NCBI GenBank assembly: GCA_015146655.1
Contig: VKHL01000112.1
Coordinates: 52,405 to 97,456 of the forward strand
DNA: 45,052 nt
Source of the DNA: Ochromonas danica
Taxonomy: Eukaryota; Sar; Chrysophyceae; Chromulinales; Chromulinaceae
Direction: 5' to 3'
Shown: in pieces, positions 9,223 to 20,798 of the stretch
Layout of the letters: the number at the start of each line of letters is the position of its first letter
Position numbering within the stretch: the stretch's first letter is position 1
Made by a program: the position numbers and the translations under genes
The notes under the pieces: generated by a model
What the model was told of the DNA's origin: nothing
What the model saw: only the letters and a program-made list of their open reading frames with translations
Database searches by the model: none

Positions 9223-12200
9223 TTACTGCTTGCCATCAGAAGGTCCAGATAGTCCTTCACTACCACCAACACTACTACCACTAACACTACCTCCCGCAGA
9301 ACTTTCACGTAGCCGATAGAAGAGAACATATGCTGTAGGTCCTGCTATGGAAGCAGCATTAGCATTTGACACTCTAGCATCATTAAAACAAACCCATCTT
9401 TGTTGACCACGATTAGTTGCAGAATAGCCATTATTGGTATCGACGTGAGCAATATAATGACCACCATTAAGAGATCCATGATGATTTGATACTCCTAGTA
9501 GATCATAAATGGGTTGAACACGCCGTAGATTATGGCATTGTTCCCAGAGAAGTGCATTATTCACTGTAGCACTCGCTCCACTGTTAGACCCAGTCCCAGT
9601 CCCACCATTACTATTCGTTGTCGCAGCAGGTGTCTCTGCACTATGTGCAGCTGCTGGAACAACAGCAGTAGAAACAGAGACAGCAGCAGCAGGAAGTGGT
9701 GGTGGAGGATGACCTGTTATCCTTCTCACAAATGGTGTAACATCCATTCCCATTAAAGGAAAGTGAACATCTGTTGATAGTTTTTCTCGACTTGTACTAT
9801 TAAATCGAAATCTTTTAATATGAATGACCTGTCACCCAACGTAACACAACACACTTCTTGTTAGACTGGTCTACCGTATATACAGTGAAGTAGATGATGA
9901 TACTTACCAATACTCTTGGATATCGATAAATCATAAGCTGCTTTACACTTTTTCTTTTCTTTTTGCATTTTTCACAATGATACATATTATCTCCATCTAA
10001 TACCTCTTCCGCTACACACACACGCACACGCACACGCACACACACAAGCACACACGCACAGCATTAACAACTAGGACATATAGCTAACTTAATAATACAC
10101 CATCCATACCTGTAAACTTTGCAAGACATTTCTCCAAGGTACTTCGATTATTATCACTACTACTAGCAGCTTGACGAATAGATCCAAAGAGACTACGTGC
10201 TGAAGTATTACCATTATTATTCTCTCCATCTTTAGAGATAGGAACAGAGATATCAAGGAAAGGATCAAATGAATGCGATCTATCCAAATAATAAAACACA
10301 AAAAAGGTCAGTCTAACAAAAGGAGTCTATACTATAATTAGGAAGAAGGTTACTTACTTATAATGACATGTTAGACATTGGATTGTACTTTGTAACAATC
10401 CTCCAAAGATATCAGTGATAATAGAATCATTGAGTTTGAGATAACGTTCCCATGCTAATGCTGCATCCATCTCTACTTGACTATCAACAACACTATGTGC
10501 AGTGAAGAGTGTTGTAGAAGTAGCAGGATTATTATCCACTACAGGAATACGTTGTTTATGAATACCACTCTCACCAGAACCATCATCCAGAGAGGTTAAC
10601 CCTGTCTTATTATCTTCTCCACTTGCTGATGATATTCTACCTGGACCAATATGAGAAGATGGTCTTGACCGACGTAACCGTAATACATCCCGAAATTGAG
10701 CTGAAAGGGTACTTCCATAACCACTCGTTCGACGTGCACTGTCTGCACTACTACTATTGGAAGGTTGAATTTCCACATTATTATTATCTTGTTGACTTGT
10801 ATTATTTAAACTTCCTCCTGTTGATGGAGTTAAAGAAGATGTTGGTAAAAGAGGTATTGACACACTACTACCACCATCCTTTGACTTACCACCACCACTA
10901 CCATTACCACCATCTTCAGTGAAATCTTGTGAGGATGTACCCATTTTCGAAAATGTAGCAGGATTTGTACCAGGAAATGTTGCACTTGCTAATTTATGTA
11001 CATGTTCTGGGACATGTTGCTTTTGTAGATGATTCTTACTTCGAAGATCACTAATAGGTTCATCATGTCCATCCTCATCTTCTTCATCCTCTCTCTGGGT
11101 TCTCACCGTTTCCTCTTCTTCTTGATTGGATACTCGGTTAGCATTAGGGAGATGAACAATGGGATCAGATGATGATGCTTCTCCTCGCATGGTCTTTGTC
11201 TCCATACGGAGTCGATGGATGGAATTAGGTTTATTTGCGGGTTCTCCAGACGTGTTGACAGAGTTTGGAGATGTATTGGGGATATGCGGCAAAGATGGTA
11301 AAATTGCCGACCCTGACTTTGTTGGTGTTCGTACATTTCCTCCTCCTATACGCCCTGATGGTGCATATGAAGAATCACTATGTACACCCTGTTGATTTGG
11401 AGACCGTCGTCTACAAAGATCTTCAGACATTCCATCAAGGATAAAACGTAAAAACTCTTGACTGTCTTGTTGTTGGAAATCCATTAGATATGGAGCAAAC
11501 ATACTTACAACACGTTGAAAATTTACTGGGGCAATAGCACAACCTGATTTACCCTGATAAATATCTTGAATAAGATGATAGAAGGATGCTGCAATCATTC
11601 CTCGTTTTGGACTACCAGGATTAATATCTGACTCCATCTTTCCTTGTAGGAAGTAGGAAACTAGTGGTTCAATATGTAGGAGACACTGTAAAGTAGAGTT
11701 CATAAAGCAAGTATTGCCAAGATTCTCTAACCCAATCTCTAATCGATTACTTGGTACATCTTGGAAGGTTATCAATCGTGGTTGTATTATATTCTGTCCT
11801 GTTGAAGAAGAAGAGGTTGGGTGATTACGAGGAGAAGGACTCATAGCACCACTTGGGATAGAGCCACTACTATTGACATTCATCACATTAGGAAATTGTT
11901 GAGATCGTCTCGTCACAGTTGATCTACTACTATTGACATGACCACCACCACTTCCTGATGAAGATGGAATATTATTACTATTATTCACTACACCATTCTC
12001 ATGATAATTATTGATTGAAGAAGAAGAAGGCATTTGTTGATTAGTATAACTTCTTCTTCGTACTTCTGCGAGATGATCAATACGTTGTGGTGAATTATCC
12101 TCTGTACGTGCTTGAGATGGTGGTTGTGGTTGCATAACAATAGTTGATGTTCCTCCAACATTATGGTGATTATTATTTCCACGATAATGTTCCATAGTAT

Positions 12201-12472
12201 GACTTGCATCAACAGATCGACTGATGGATGGATAGTGATCACGCACTCCACGATCCTATTAAACACTTTCATTAGAACACGGATTAACTTTGTTTATCAA
12301 TTAGACTCACCTCAATTTCATTGAGAATCTCTACGGGTGGACCATGGACTGACCCTTTTGCACTACTGTTCTGTGATGATCCACGACTTGAAGCAACACG
12401 TTGTTTGATAAGGCGTAATGGTTGCTCCCGTACATTAGTATTATTGGGATTATATAACTTCGTCGATGCCAT
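9223..12472 (-). CDS. Ubiquitin-specific protease (USP/UBP, C19 family)
   Basis: Five exons (12472-12311, 12255-10358, 10279-10110, 10011-9908, 9828-9223) give 979 residues. The Cys box GLENLGNTCFMNSTLQCLL has the catalytic Cys at about residue 237, and QQQDSQEFLRFILDG follows at about 315. Two zinc-finger CxxC pairs are seen, in IQCLTCHYK and MYHCEKCKKK. VIHIKRFRFN starts the last exon. The His box NHHGSLNGGHYIAH (catalytic His at about 902) and final YVLFYR complete the fold. About 300 disordered Ser/Asn/Gly-rich residues are inserted between the two halves, and the N-terminal 200 residues are also low complexity. The enzyme should cleave ubiquitin from proteins; the substrate cannot be inferred. 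Introns are 55, 78, 98 and 79 nt; the 98-nt one contains a long GT run that serves as its 3' tract. Confidence 0.93.
10014..10056. repeat. CA-rich tract in USP intron
   Basis: CA and CACGCA repeats directly next to the acceptor site (minus strand GTGTGTGTAG). They take the place of a normal polypyrimidine tract. Confidence 0.8.
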
Positions 12473-13340
12473 CTTATTACTACTACCTCTACTACTACAA
12501 CTAGTATTTCTATAACTGTATTAATGTGATGAGGGAATCAAATTAGTTTGTCTTTTTTCAAATCACTTCCGGGAATTTATCTCATAATTATAATCCAAAG
12601 AGATAGATAAGAGGGAAGGAAAAGACAAATTGAAGGGATAATAGTGATTAGCAAAGGACAAGGAAAAAAACAACAAATATATGAACTAAATCAAATTGTG
12701 CGCAATTTTATTCGTTTTCCTTTATCAAAATCTTATGAATAGAAAAATATATAGAAATTCTATTCTTCTTTTTTTGATAGAGGATTAATGAACAAAAATT
12801 AATTTGTTTATCTTTATTTTATTATTTTGTTTCTTATATTAACCACTCGTTGTTGGTACAACAAGTCCAAGAGAGGGAAAGTTGGAAAGCAATTATTCCG
12901 TTTCATGCGAAATGTTGACAACCCAACCGCTCAGGGAAAAACACACCCGCTCATCCAGCTCACAACAGCTCATATGACAGCTCACGCTAGCGCTCATAAC
13001 ACACACTCTCTGCCACCAATTTCATTTCCACCATCAGCCGCGCTCACAAAAGTAAAAACTTGATACTTGTCTACGAAGAATCTTAACCAAAGAAATATAC
13101 TCAAAATCAAGAAAAACAACTAACTGTTGCTTTATCTGAAGTCTTCAAACTCGATGCAAACAACACCAAAAAACGTTTGCGCGTGGGTGGTAATAATCAT
13201 CCTGTGAGGGGAAGTTAAAAAGAGTGAATGGGTGAGGTGGACTGTACCGCACGAAACTCCGAACTTCCTGAAATGAGCGTTTGTGGTTCATCCATAACCA
13301 CCCCAACAAAAGAAGACTTGACCAAGCTTCCACATCCAAA
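12473..13340. promoter_or_regulatory. Divergent intergenic region, USP / RPS4
   Basis: 868 bases, very AT-rich at 12540-12840, then with repeated AGCTCA/GCTCA steps at about 12945-13035. It must hold the promoters of the minus-strand USP gene and the plus-strand ribosomal protein gene. A GTGCGGAAA / CCGCACGAAA pair occurs at about 13357 and 13247. No separate gene seen. Confidence 0.45.
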
Positions 13341-14311
13341 ATGGTAATGCTTTTTCGTGCGGAAATTCTTCTTTATGAAGGCTTTGCTTATATGATGTTG
13401 TCTTGTGAATGGTGGAAATAGGCAAGAGGACCTAAGAAGCACTTGAAGAGATTGAATACCCCCAGACACTGGATGCTGTCCAAGATGGACGGTATCTGGG
13501 TAAGTCCTTTCTCTTTCTACATCTTTTAATCTTCTAGAAAATGACAATTAATTTGATCATTTTTTGATGATGATGGGAATTTTAGGCGCCTCGTCCTTCC
13601 CAGGGACCTCACAAGCTCCGTGAGTCTCTGCCTCTCATCCTTATCTTGAGAAACAGACTCAAGTATGCTTTGACTGGCAAGGAGGCCAAGATCATCTGCA
13701 TTGAGAAGAACGTCAAGGTTGATGGCAAGATCCGCACTGATCCTAACTTCCCTGCTGGTTTCATGGATGTTGTCGAGGTTCCTAAGGCTAACCTTCAGTT
13801 CCGCCTTGTCTTCGACACCAAGGGTCGCTATGTCCTCCACCGCGTCAGTGATGAGGAGAAGCAATTCAAGCTTTGCAAGGTGAAGCGCCAGGAGCTTACC
13901 GGCAAGAAGATCCCTTACATTGTCACTCATGATGGCCGCACCGTCAGATACCCTGATCCTCTCATCAAGGTCGATGACACCGTCAAGGTTGACATTGCCA
14001 CTGGCAAGATTGTTGACTTCATCAAGTTCGAGGTCGGAAAGCTTGCTATGATCACCAAGGGTCGCAACACTGGTCGTGTGGGTACCCTCCTTCACGTCGA
14101 GAGACACCCTGGCTCTTTCGATATTGTCACCGTCCGTGATGCTCATGGCAACACCTTCTCTACCCGTACCGACAATGTCTTCATTATTGGAGCTGGTGAG
14201 ACTCCTTTGATCTCCCTTCCTAAGGGTAACGGTGTCAAGCTCTCCATCCTTGAGCAGAGAGAGGAGACCATCAGAAGAAAGAAGGTCGTCGAGGCTGAGG
14301 AGACTGATTAA
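13341..14311 (+). CDS. RPS4: 40S ribosomal protein S4 (eS4)
   Basis: Three exons: the start codon alone (13341-13343), 13422-13499 and 13586-14311. They give 268 residues; the family norm is about 263. The order is N-terminal [27 protein letters not shown], an S4-like RNA-binding region around [21 protein letters not shown], then the KOW motif near [15 protein letters not shown]. The C-terminal basic tail ends in an acidic cap. It is a structural component of the small ribosomal subunit. Codons are strongly C-ending, unlike the T/A-ending neighbours, as expected for a highly expressed gene. Splitting the gene right after ATG is a common layout of ribosomal protein genes. Introns are 78 and 86 nt. 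Confidence 0.97.
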
Positions 14312-16166
14312 ATATTCATCTCTTCACCAAGTCTTACAGTCAGATAAGTTACGTAGTGTCAACTTGTCCACGCTCTGGATGAATCAAAAGTTGGGTGTAA
14401 GTTCATAACAACAAACCATAACAAATCACTTGCCTTCTTGTCAAATGATGTAGTATTTGGTGATTGCTTTTATGGCGATTGCTTTCAGTGAATATTAATC
14501 AGTCATTATTTGGTGATGGTAACATATTGAAGAGAAGGAAACAGCTGGACTGTTGTAGTGTAGTAGTGGGAATCGTATCGATTTGCCTGATGGCTAATCA
14601 TCATTCTCCACTGGAGGTGGCCAGCTGTCTGAAGGTGTTGACAAAATTGGTCTGAGTACTTCCAGTTGAAGTTAAGCATTGTTTGTGTTACGGGCTATAA
14701 TGCGTTCTTAAACTCAATTTCCACAGGAACGATAAGAATGCTAAGGCATGCCACACCCCTCTGTACCATAGATCATGTCAAATACAATCATTCAATGAAG
14801 AAGACTGAAGCATGTCTTTGTACTTCTACAAGTTGCCTACTTTCCATGCTAACAGGAACATTCACACAGTCCTAAACAAGTGTTACAAATGACAAAATCA
14901 ATTTCAACCATTTAAAAGTTCAGTGTTAAGTCTATTACTTTGTAGTGATCTACGGTAGTGTAGTAAAATGTGTTTGTATGATAGGAGGTCGTTGTAGATA
15001 GTTCATAATTACAGCTAAATATCATATCATATATTATTATCATTAAAGAAGCTAAAGCAGATTCATCACATGCTCCACCTACACTGAACTACAAATGAAA
15101 CAAGGATTATATTCCCAGATCGCTCTAACTGACAAAAGAGGTCAAGGTCATATTCTGGTCTGAATGATGGTAAGAAAAGCAGCAGCCAGAGTGATAGAGA
15201 CCATACAAGAAGTCTAGCACAGGTTAACTTCTTCATCTTGTCTTTGAGGATGAGTACGACTTCTCTGCTATCATCCTTCATTCAAAGGGATGAAGGTTAA
15301 AAATTTACAACAATTAATGTTCATTTACAGAATTTAGTGTATGTGCATCATAAAATGCATGCCCAGGACGAAATTTGTCCTCTGTGAATACTACGGACGC
15401 AAGAAAAAGTCCCGCAACCGGGACCGCGCCACTCAGAGAGTTTGTTTTTCGCTCAGGTGAAAGCATCTAGATGCCTTTTGATACAAATGAATACATTTTT
15501 ATGTTCTAAATTAAATTTGCTATCCAACGATGTCAATCTTATTAGGATTGGTTGAGAAACCAGAGACGAGTAGAACTTCAAAAATAGTGAAAAATTAGTG
15601 TAATTCCCTTCAAATGAAAGGAATTCCTTTCATTTTCTGGGTCATTTTCGAATGAATCGATTGTTTTGAGGACTGTGGTCGCTCAAGACACGGTCGGAAG
15701 AAAACGATTACAAATATTGTTGGTATATTGGCTCTGTTTTATGATTGTGAAAGTGGATTTTTGATTCTCCTTGTTTCCAAAGATCCTTAGCGATTGGAGC
15801 AGCGAGACTTGCACTTCGTGAGGGAAAACCTCGTCAAGATGATTGGCTTTCTCCTCTTCACTCTTCTCAGAGTCACAAGGCATTGTGCGATACGTCAATG
15901 ACACCTCTTTCTCATCTCTCAACACCATCTTACCCTTGCGCCAGCCAGGAAGTTCCTCGAAGCATCGCTTATGGCTTACTATGTACGTACACCAAGACAG
16001 CTATGTGATTGTTTTTCCTCTTTTTCCCTCTTTTTTCGTGATGTTTTCTATTTGGATCTTTGCAACTCGTTCCTATTGTTTATCTCAACAGTTTATTGTG
16101 ATGATTTTACTGGCAGTTGGGGTAACAGCAGGTGTAGATGGGGTAACTTGTAGGTGTGTTTAACAC
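14312..16166. other. Long gene-poor interval
   Basis: About 1.85 kb without a confident gene. A minus-strand frame at about 15683-15970 (around WRKGKMVLRDEKEVSLTYR and EEEKANHLDEVFP) looks weakly coding but matches nothing I know. It could be a downstream exon of the Gdt1-like gene. The plus strand has a pyrimidine-rich, intron-like stretch at 16010-16090. A GC-rich patch at 15395-15440 contains the hairpin GTCCCG-CAAC-CGGGAC. A 5S-like AGTTAAGC at about 14671 has no other 5S features. Confidence 0.4.
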
Positions 16167-16494
16167 TTCTATCTGCATATTAACACCAAAGATAGTAAAG
16201 ATAAAGATTACTAAGAGATCTGACCTTTCAAATGGAAAGAATGAAGATGAATACCGTGGACATGACCAATTCTGATCTTCAATCTTGATTTTCTGTTGTG
16301 ACTTAATACAGGATGACTACTAAGATAACGGCAAGCACGTGCTGTGAAGACTGATAAGGAAGTCATTGTAATCAAAGCTAAAGTAGAACCTGATGATACT
16401 ATAAAAGGTCCAAATCTAGCTGATAACATTGCTGTCATAAAGAATGTCTTATCACCAATCTCACTGAATAAGATTAGAAAGAAAGATTGAAGTA

Positions 16495-16530
<36 letters not shown>

Positions 16531-16590
16531 AATGACTACAATGATGCCGTGCTAGTAGTGGCAGTGGTAGTGGTAGAAGAAGACTGTATT
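16167..16590 (-). CDS. Gdt1/TMEM165 (UPF0016) transporter, partial
   Basis: Minus-strand exon to about 16590 reading LLQSFFLILFSEIGDKTFF, then MTAMLSARFGPF and a second helix STLALITMTSLSV. E-x-G-D-K-T is the UPF0016 signature and the two flanking helices are as in Gdt1/TMEM165. A second exon (about 16224-16167) reads LLVIFIFTIFGVNMQ, matching the LFxxFGxxML helix. The family moves Mn2+/Ca2+ and H+ across Golgi (or plastid) membranes. The second E-x-G-D-[KR]-S half was not found below 16167, and no initiator ATG sits in frame upstream because a CAT/ATG microsatellite precedes TM1. The gene is either split into small unresolved exons or truncated. It is divergent from the SMN gene. Confidence 0.5.
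16495..16530. repeat. (GAT)n microsatellite at Gdt1-like N-terminus
   Basis: About 12 GAT triplets. On the minus strand they would encode a His run directly before the first membrane helix, if this part is exon. Confidence 0.9.
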
Positions 16591-17026
16591 AGCTTTGCTG
16601 TTTGCCATAATTGTCTTGCTTCTTTCCTCGTCCGAGCGATTGGAATCTTCTATTCTCTGTCTGTCTTTCATTGCGAGAAGTCACTTCTTGGACTTTATAG
16701 TTGCTTCTCTATTCTATTCTCTTTTCTTTAATAATATGGCATTTGATTGCACTAATTCGACAGTGCCAAGAAAACCTCTCTTTTTGCAAAAGTCGACTTA
16801 AATTAAGGAAATGGGAGAAATTGGGTGGGTCTTTTACTTTTTGGGTTTTTTGTTCGTGCGTCCGTAGTGGTGAAGCCTATTTGTACGTGTTTTGTTAAGT
16901 TAATCACACTAAAATGTGGTGCCAAAACCAAAAACCCCTCGCACCACAACAATAATCAGCACATCCAACACGAACATCATCCATAACAACAACAACAACA
17001 ACTTGACAACAATTAACTAGAACAAC

Positions 17027-17680
17027 ATGAACAATTCAGCTGATTGGGATGATACGGTAATTTTAAAAGTCTTCAATGAAGCTATTCATTCTCATCGTAA
17101 ACCAGGTGAAGGCAATCCTTTACCTCATAAGAAGAAGACTGTCACTTTTGCCAACAATAACATTAACAACAATGACAACAACGACGACAATAATGGAAAA
17201 CATGATTCTTCTTCTTCAAATAAGCGTAAGAGAATTAATTGTGAGGATTTCTATGATTTAACAAGAAATGATTCTGTTGATCATTTCATAACGACATCTT
17301 CTTCCTCTTCATATCAACAATCTCATACTCGTCATGGACTCATCCAATCCAATGGCAATGGAGAAGAATCAACAGAGGCTAGTCAATATCAGGATGCTTC
17401 TTCTGCTGCCTCTCCCGTGGGACAACAACAGCAGACATGGACAGGCTATACTGCCATGCCATCTCTTCCCTCCACAAACAATCCTGTCATGGATGATGCT
17501 TTGCAAACCATGCTTATGGCTTGGTATCAATGTGGATATGCTACTGCACGTTATCAAACCTTGTTAGAATGTGGTTATCAACCCCCACAAGCATTGTCTG
17601 AGAGCGTTGAAGCTACGGGTAGTACTAGTGCTAGCACCACTACTGCTATGAATGGAAGTGAAGCTGAAGCTAACTTGTAG
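17027..17680 (+). CDS. SMN: Survival motor neuron (SMN) homologue lacking a Tudor domain
   Basis: Single exon, 217 residues. The N-terminal DWDDTVILKVFNEAI (residues 6-20) matches the Gemin2-binding helix of SMN (WDDTALIKAYDKA). The C-terminal MDDALQTMLMAWYQCGYATARY (residues 155-176) matches the YG-box oligomerisation helix (MLMSWYMSGYHTGYY). Between them lies a disordered Asn/Asp/Ser-rich linker with a KRKR basic patch. There is no Tudor domain. SMN with Gemin2 assembles Sm rings on spliceosomal snRNAs; Tudor-less forms are known from fission yeast. This fits a genome full of spliceosomal introns. It is divergent from the Gdt1-like gene. Confidence 0.88.
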   Translation: MNNSADWDDTVILKVFNEAIHSHRKPGEGNPLPHKKKTVTFANNNINNNDNNDDNNGKHDSSSSNKRKRINCEDFYDLTRNDSVDHFITTSSSSSYQQSHTRHGLIQSNGNGEESTEASQYQDASSAASPVGQQQQTWTGYTAMPSLPSTNNPVMDDALQTMLMAWYQCGYATARYQTLLECGYQPPQALSESVEATGSTSASTTTAMNGSEAEANL

Positions 17681-18668
17681 ATTATATCCCATGTTAGTTA
17701 GTACTTCTATGTAAATAGTAACCAAACAATATCTTTTCCTTGTGCTTGTGGCTGACTATCCGTTCTGCTGGCTGACCTCCTATTTTCAATTAGATTGTAC
17801 ACATTTTAAGGGGAAATCCTGTTGCACGTGTCACGGCAGTCATCATTACACACTATGTTAATGATCAATGATTATATTCATTGCATAGTTAGTCAACGGA
17901 GATAACATTGTTCGAAGGAAATGATTAAAATAAAAAGTGAAATAAAAGCTATCATATCATTAAGACCATAGAAGACATCTTCCTTTGCTCAGTTATTCTA
18001 ATGATTTTAGAGACAGAAATGGCGCATGTCAGTCCAAGTTTAAGGATCAACACATTGTTTGCTGACCGTTGTTAACCCTTCTGTGACCTTGCTTAATTCA
18101 AATATACTCTATGCAATTCAAAATATATCTTCCACCAACCTTGACCTTTATCACTCTATCCTGTGTATCAATCCTTCATACTAGTCTAGTCTAGTCCAGT
18201 GCATAATTTTTCACCATTTTGTATTTCCATTTTGTTGTCATTGAAGTTGCTGAACGAACGTCAATGATCAAGTTGCAACACTGTCCAGACAGACAGACGC
18301 AGACGAGACACAACCACAGTCAGACAGTTTGTGCGGTGGAGAAGCGTGGGAGAAATACCACCTAACCTATTCTTCCCATTTCTTCTATCTTATATTTTCA
18401 CAGTTTAAACTCTTTAAAGACAGTTAGAAAAGTAATAGATAGTGAAGTTGGTCTTGGATATCTTCCCATGTACGGAACAGGGTGATGACTGAGGATGTGA
18501 TGAACTGTGTTGATCGATGGGTGGGATGGTGATGATCTAAGAGAACGAGAAGATCCTTTCCACTATTATATCTCATCTCTTTTGATTTCTTTCTCATCTT
18601 CTCTTCTTCTCTTCTCTTTTCTCCTCTTACTCTTCAAACAAAAACTAATTTTTTATTAAAAGAAATAG
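17681..18668. other. Intergenic, SMN 3' flank and ACS promoter
   Basis: 988 bases, no gene seen. It carries a short CTAGTCTAGTCTAGTCCAG tract at about 18181-18201, related to the minisatellite near the window start. A pyrimidine-rich stretch (18570-18640) sits just before the acetyl-CoA synthetase start. Confidence 0.6.
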
Positions 18669-20798
18669 ATGTCGAAGTTTTTAGAAGCAAATCCTCCTGA
18701 GGTAAAATTTTCAATTTATTCATCAATGCATTTTCATCCCATATGATCTGATCTGTTAATGCTATCTATAGGTATATGGTCCTTTCCCAACTGAAGGTTC
18801 CAAAGAGAAATGGGATGAATATCATGCAAAACATCGTCAAAGTTTAGAAGATTCCGATACCTTTTGGAAAGATATTGCACAAAAGTACATTGATTGGTTT
18901 TCACCATTCTATCGTGTTTCTGGTGGTAGTTTTCAAACGGGTGATATTCATTGGTTTGCTGGTGGCAAATTAAATGCTTGTTATAACTGTGTTGATCGTC
19001 ATCTTCCTACACGTTCTAATCAAAATGCCATAATCTGGGAAGGTGATGAAATTGGATCAGGTCGTTCTATTACCTACTTGGAACTACATCAACAAGTTTG
19101 TCGTATTGCTAATGTATTAAAGAATCTTGGTGTACGTAAAGGTGATGTCGTCACTATTTACCTGCCAATGATTCCTGAAGTTGTTATGACAATCTTAGCC
19201 TGTGCACGTATTGGTGCAGTACATAGTGTAGTCTTTGCTGGGTTTTCAGCTGATTCATTACGTGATCGTATTCGTGATTGCCATTCTAAGTTTGTGGTAA
19301 CATCAAATATTGGTAAACGTGGTGGTAAGAAGATTGATCTTCAGCGTATTTGTTCTAAGGCTGTAGAACAATGCCCTCATCTTCAACATGCCTTGGTCTT
19401 CTCTTATCCTCAAACTAATGCTACTGTCATCTCTGAGAAGGATGTATTAGCTGATACCCTTCTTCCTGGTGTCATGCCTTACTGTCCATGTGAATGGATG
19501 GATAGTGAGGATATCTTGTTTATTCTCTATACTTCTGGTTCTACTGGAAAACCTAAAGGTGTAGCTCATACTACAGGTGGTTATTTAGTTAATGCTGCCT
19601 TGACTACACACACTTCCTTTGGTGTTAAAGAGGGTGATATCTATGCTTGTGTAGCTGATTGTGGTTGGATTACTGGACATACCTATATTGTATATGGTCC
19701 CCTTGCTCTAGGCTCTACTACGACCATGTTTGAGTCTGTTCCTACCTATCCTAGTCCTTATAGATATTGGGATCTTGTGCAAAGACACAAAATCAATCTT
19801 TTTTATACTGCTCCTACTGCAAGTAAGTTTTCTGATAACATAATATGATATATGAGATCCACTTGATAAACTAACCATGTTTGATGTGGGTGAATATACT
19901 AGTCCGTGCTTTGATGCGCTTCCCTACCGATCCTATCAAGGAGTACGACCTTTCCTCCTTGCGTGTGTTAGGTACTGTAGGAGAGCCTATCAATCCCGAG
20001 GCATGGAAGTGGTACTTTAACAATGTTGGTCGTGGAAAGTGTACTATCGCTGACACATACTGGCAGACTGAGACTGGTGGTCACATTGCTTCTAACTTGC
20101 CTGGTGTTACCCCAATGAAGCCTGGATCATGCACATTGCCTTACTATGGTATCGACTTTGCCATTGTAGACCCTCAAACTGGTCAGGAACTACTTGGTAA
20201 TGACGTGGAAGGTGTGCTTTGCATCAAGCGCCCATGGCCTTCTATCACTCGTACTGTCTTTGGTGATCATGATCGTTACTTGAGTGTCTACATGCGCCCT
20301 TATCCTGGTTACTATTTCACCGGTGACGGAGCTCGTCGTGATGCTGATGGTTATTATTGGATCACTGGTCGTGTGGACGATGTCATTAACCCTTCTGGTC
20401 ATCGCATTGGCACTGCCGAAATCGAGTCTGCCCTTGTTGCTTGCAGTGAAGTTTCCGAGGCTGCTGTTGTTGGCTTCCCTCATGAAGTGAAGGGTGAGGG
20501 TATTGGCTGCTTTGTTATTCTACGTGAAGGTGTGGAGGCTAGTGATGAAGTGTCTGGTGTCTTGAAGAACGCTGTGCGCAATGCCATTGGACCTATTGCT
20601 ACTCCTGATTTCATTGTCTTCTCTGATCTTCCAAAGACTCGTTCTGGAAAGATCATGAGAAGAATTCTGCGTAAGATCTCTGCTGGCGAAGAGGATTCCA
20701 TTGGCGATGTTTCTACATTAGCTGATCCAACTGTCGTCCAGCGTCTCATCGAGCTTTTCAAAGAAGCTTACGTTAAGATGCATTCCCATCGCCATTAA
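18669..20798 (+). CDS. ACS: Acetyl-CoA synthetase (AMP-forming)
   Basis: Three exons (18669-18701, 18772-19822, 19903-20798) give 659 residues, the normal length. The order runs from the N-terminal WDEYHAKHR and [12 protein letters not shown] through the AMP-binding P-loop [12 protein letters not shown], then [11 protein letters not shown] and [10 protein letters not shown]. The hinge [22 protein letters not shown] comes next, and the C-terminal [13 protein letters not shown] carries the catalytic/acetylatable Lys. It activates acetate with ATP and CoA. No targeting peptide is seen ([11 protein letters not shown]), so it is probably cytosolic. Introns are 70 and 80 nt. Third codon positions are T/A-rich in exon 2 and markedly more C/G-rich in exon 3, with the change at the intron. 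Confidence 0.97.

Noticed and set aside
14660-14720. Possible 5S rRNA fragment (GAAGTTAAGC)
   Set aside because: Only the short box-A-like string matches. The rest of the 5S sequence and its pairing are absent.
15843-16163. Plus-strand frame with a hydrophobic end (FIVMILLAVGVTAG)
   Set aside because: It looks transporter-like but has no continuation. It overlaps the minus-strand Gdt1-like exon region and a pyrimidine tract.
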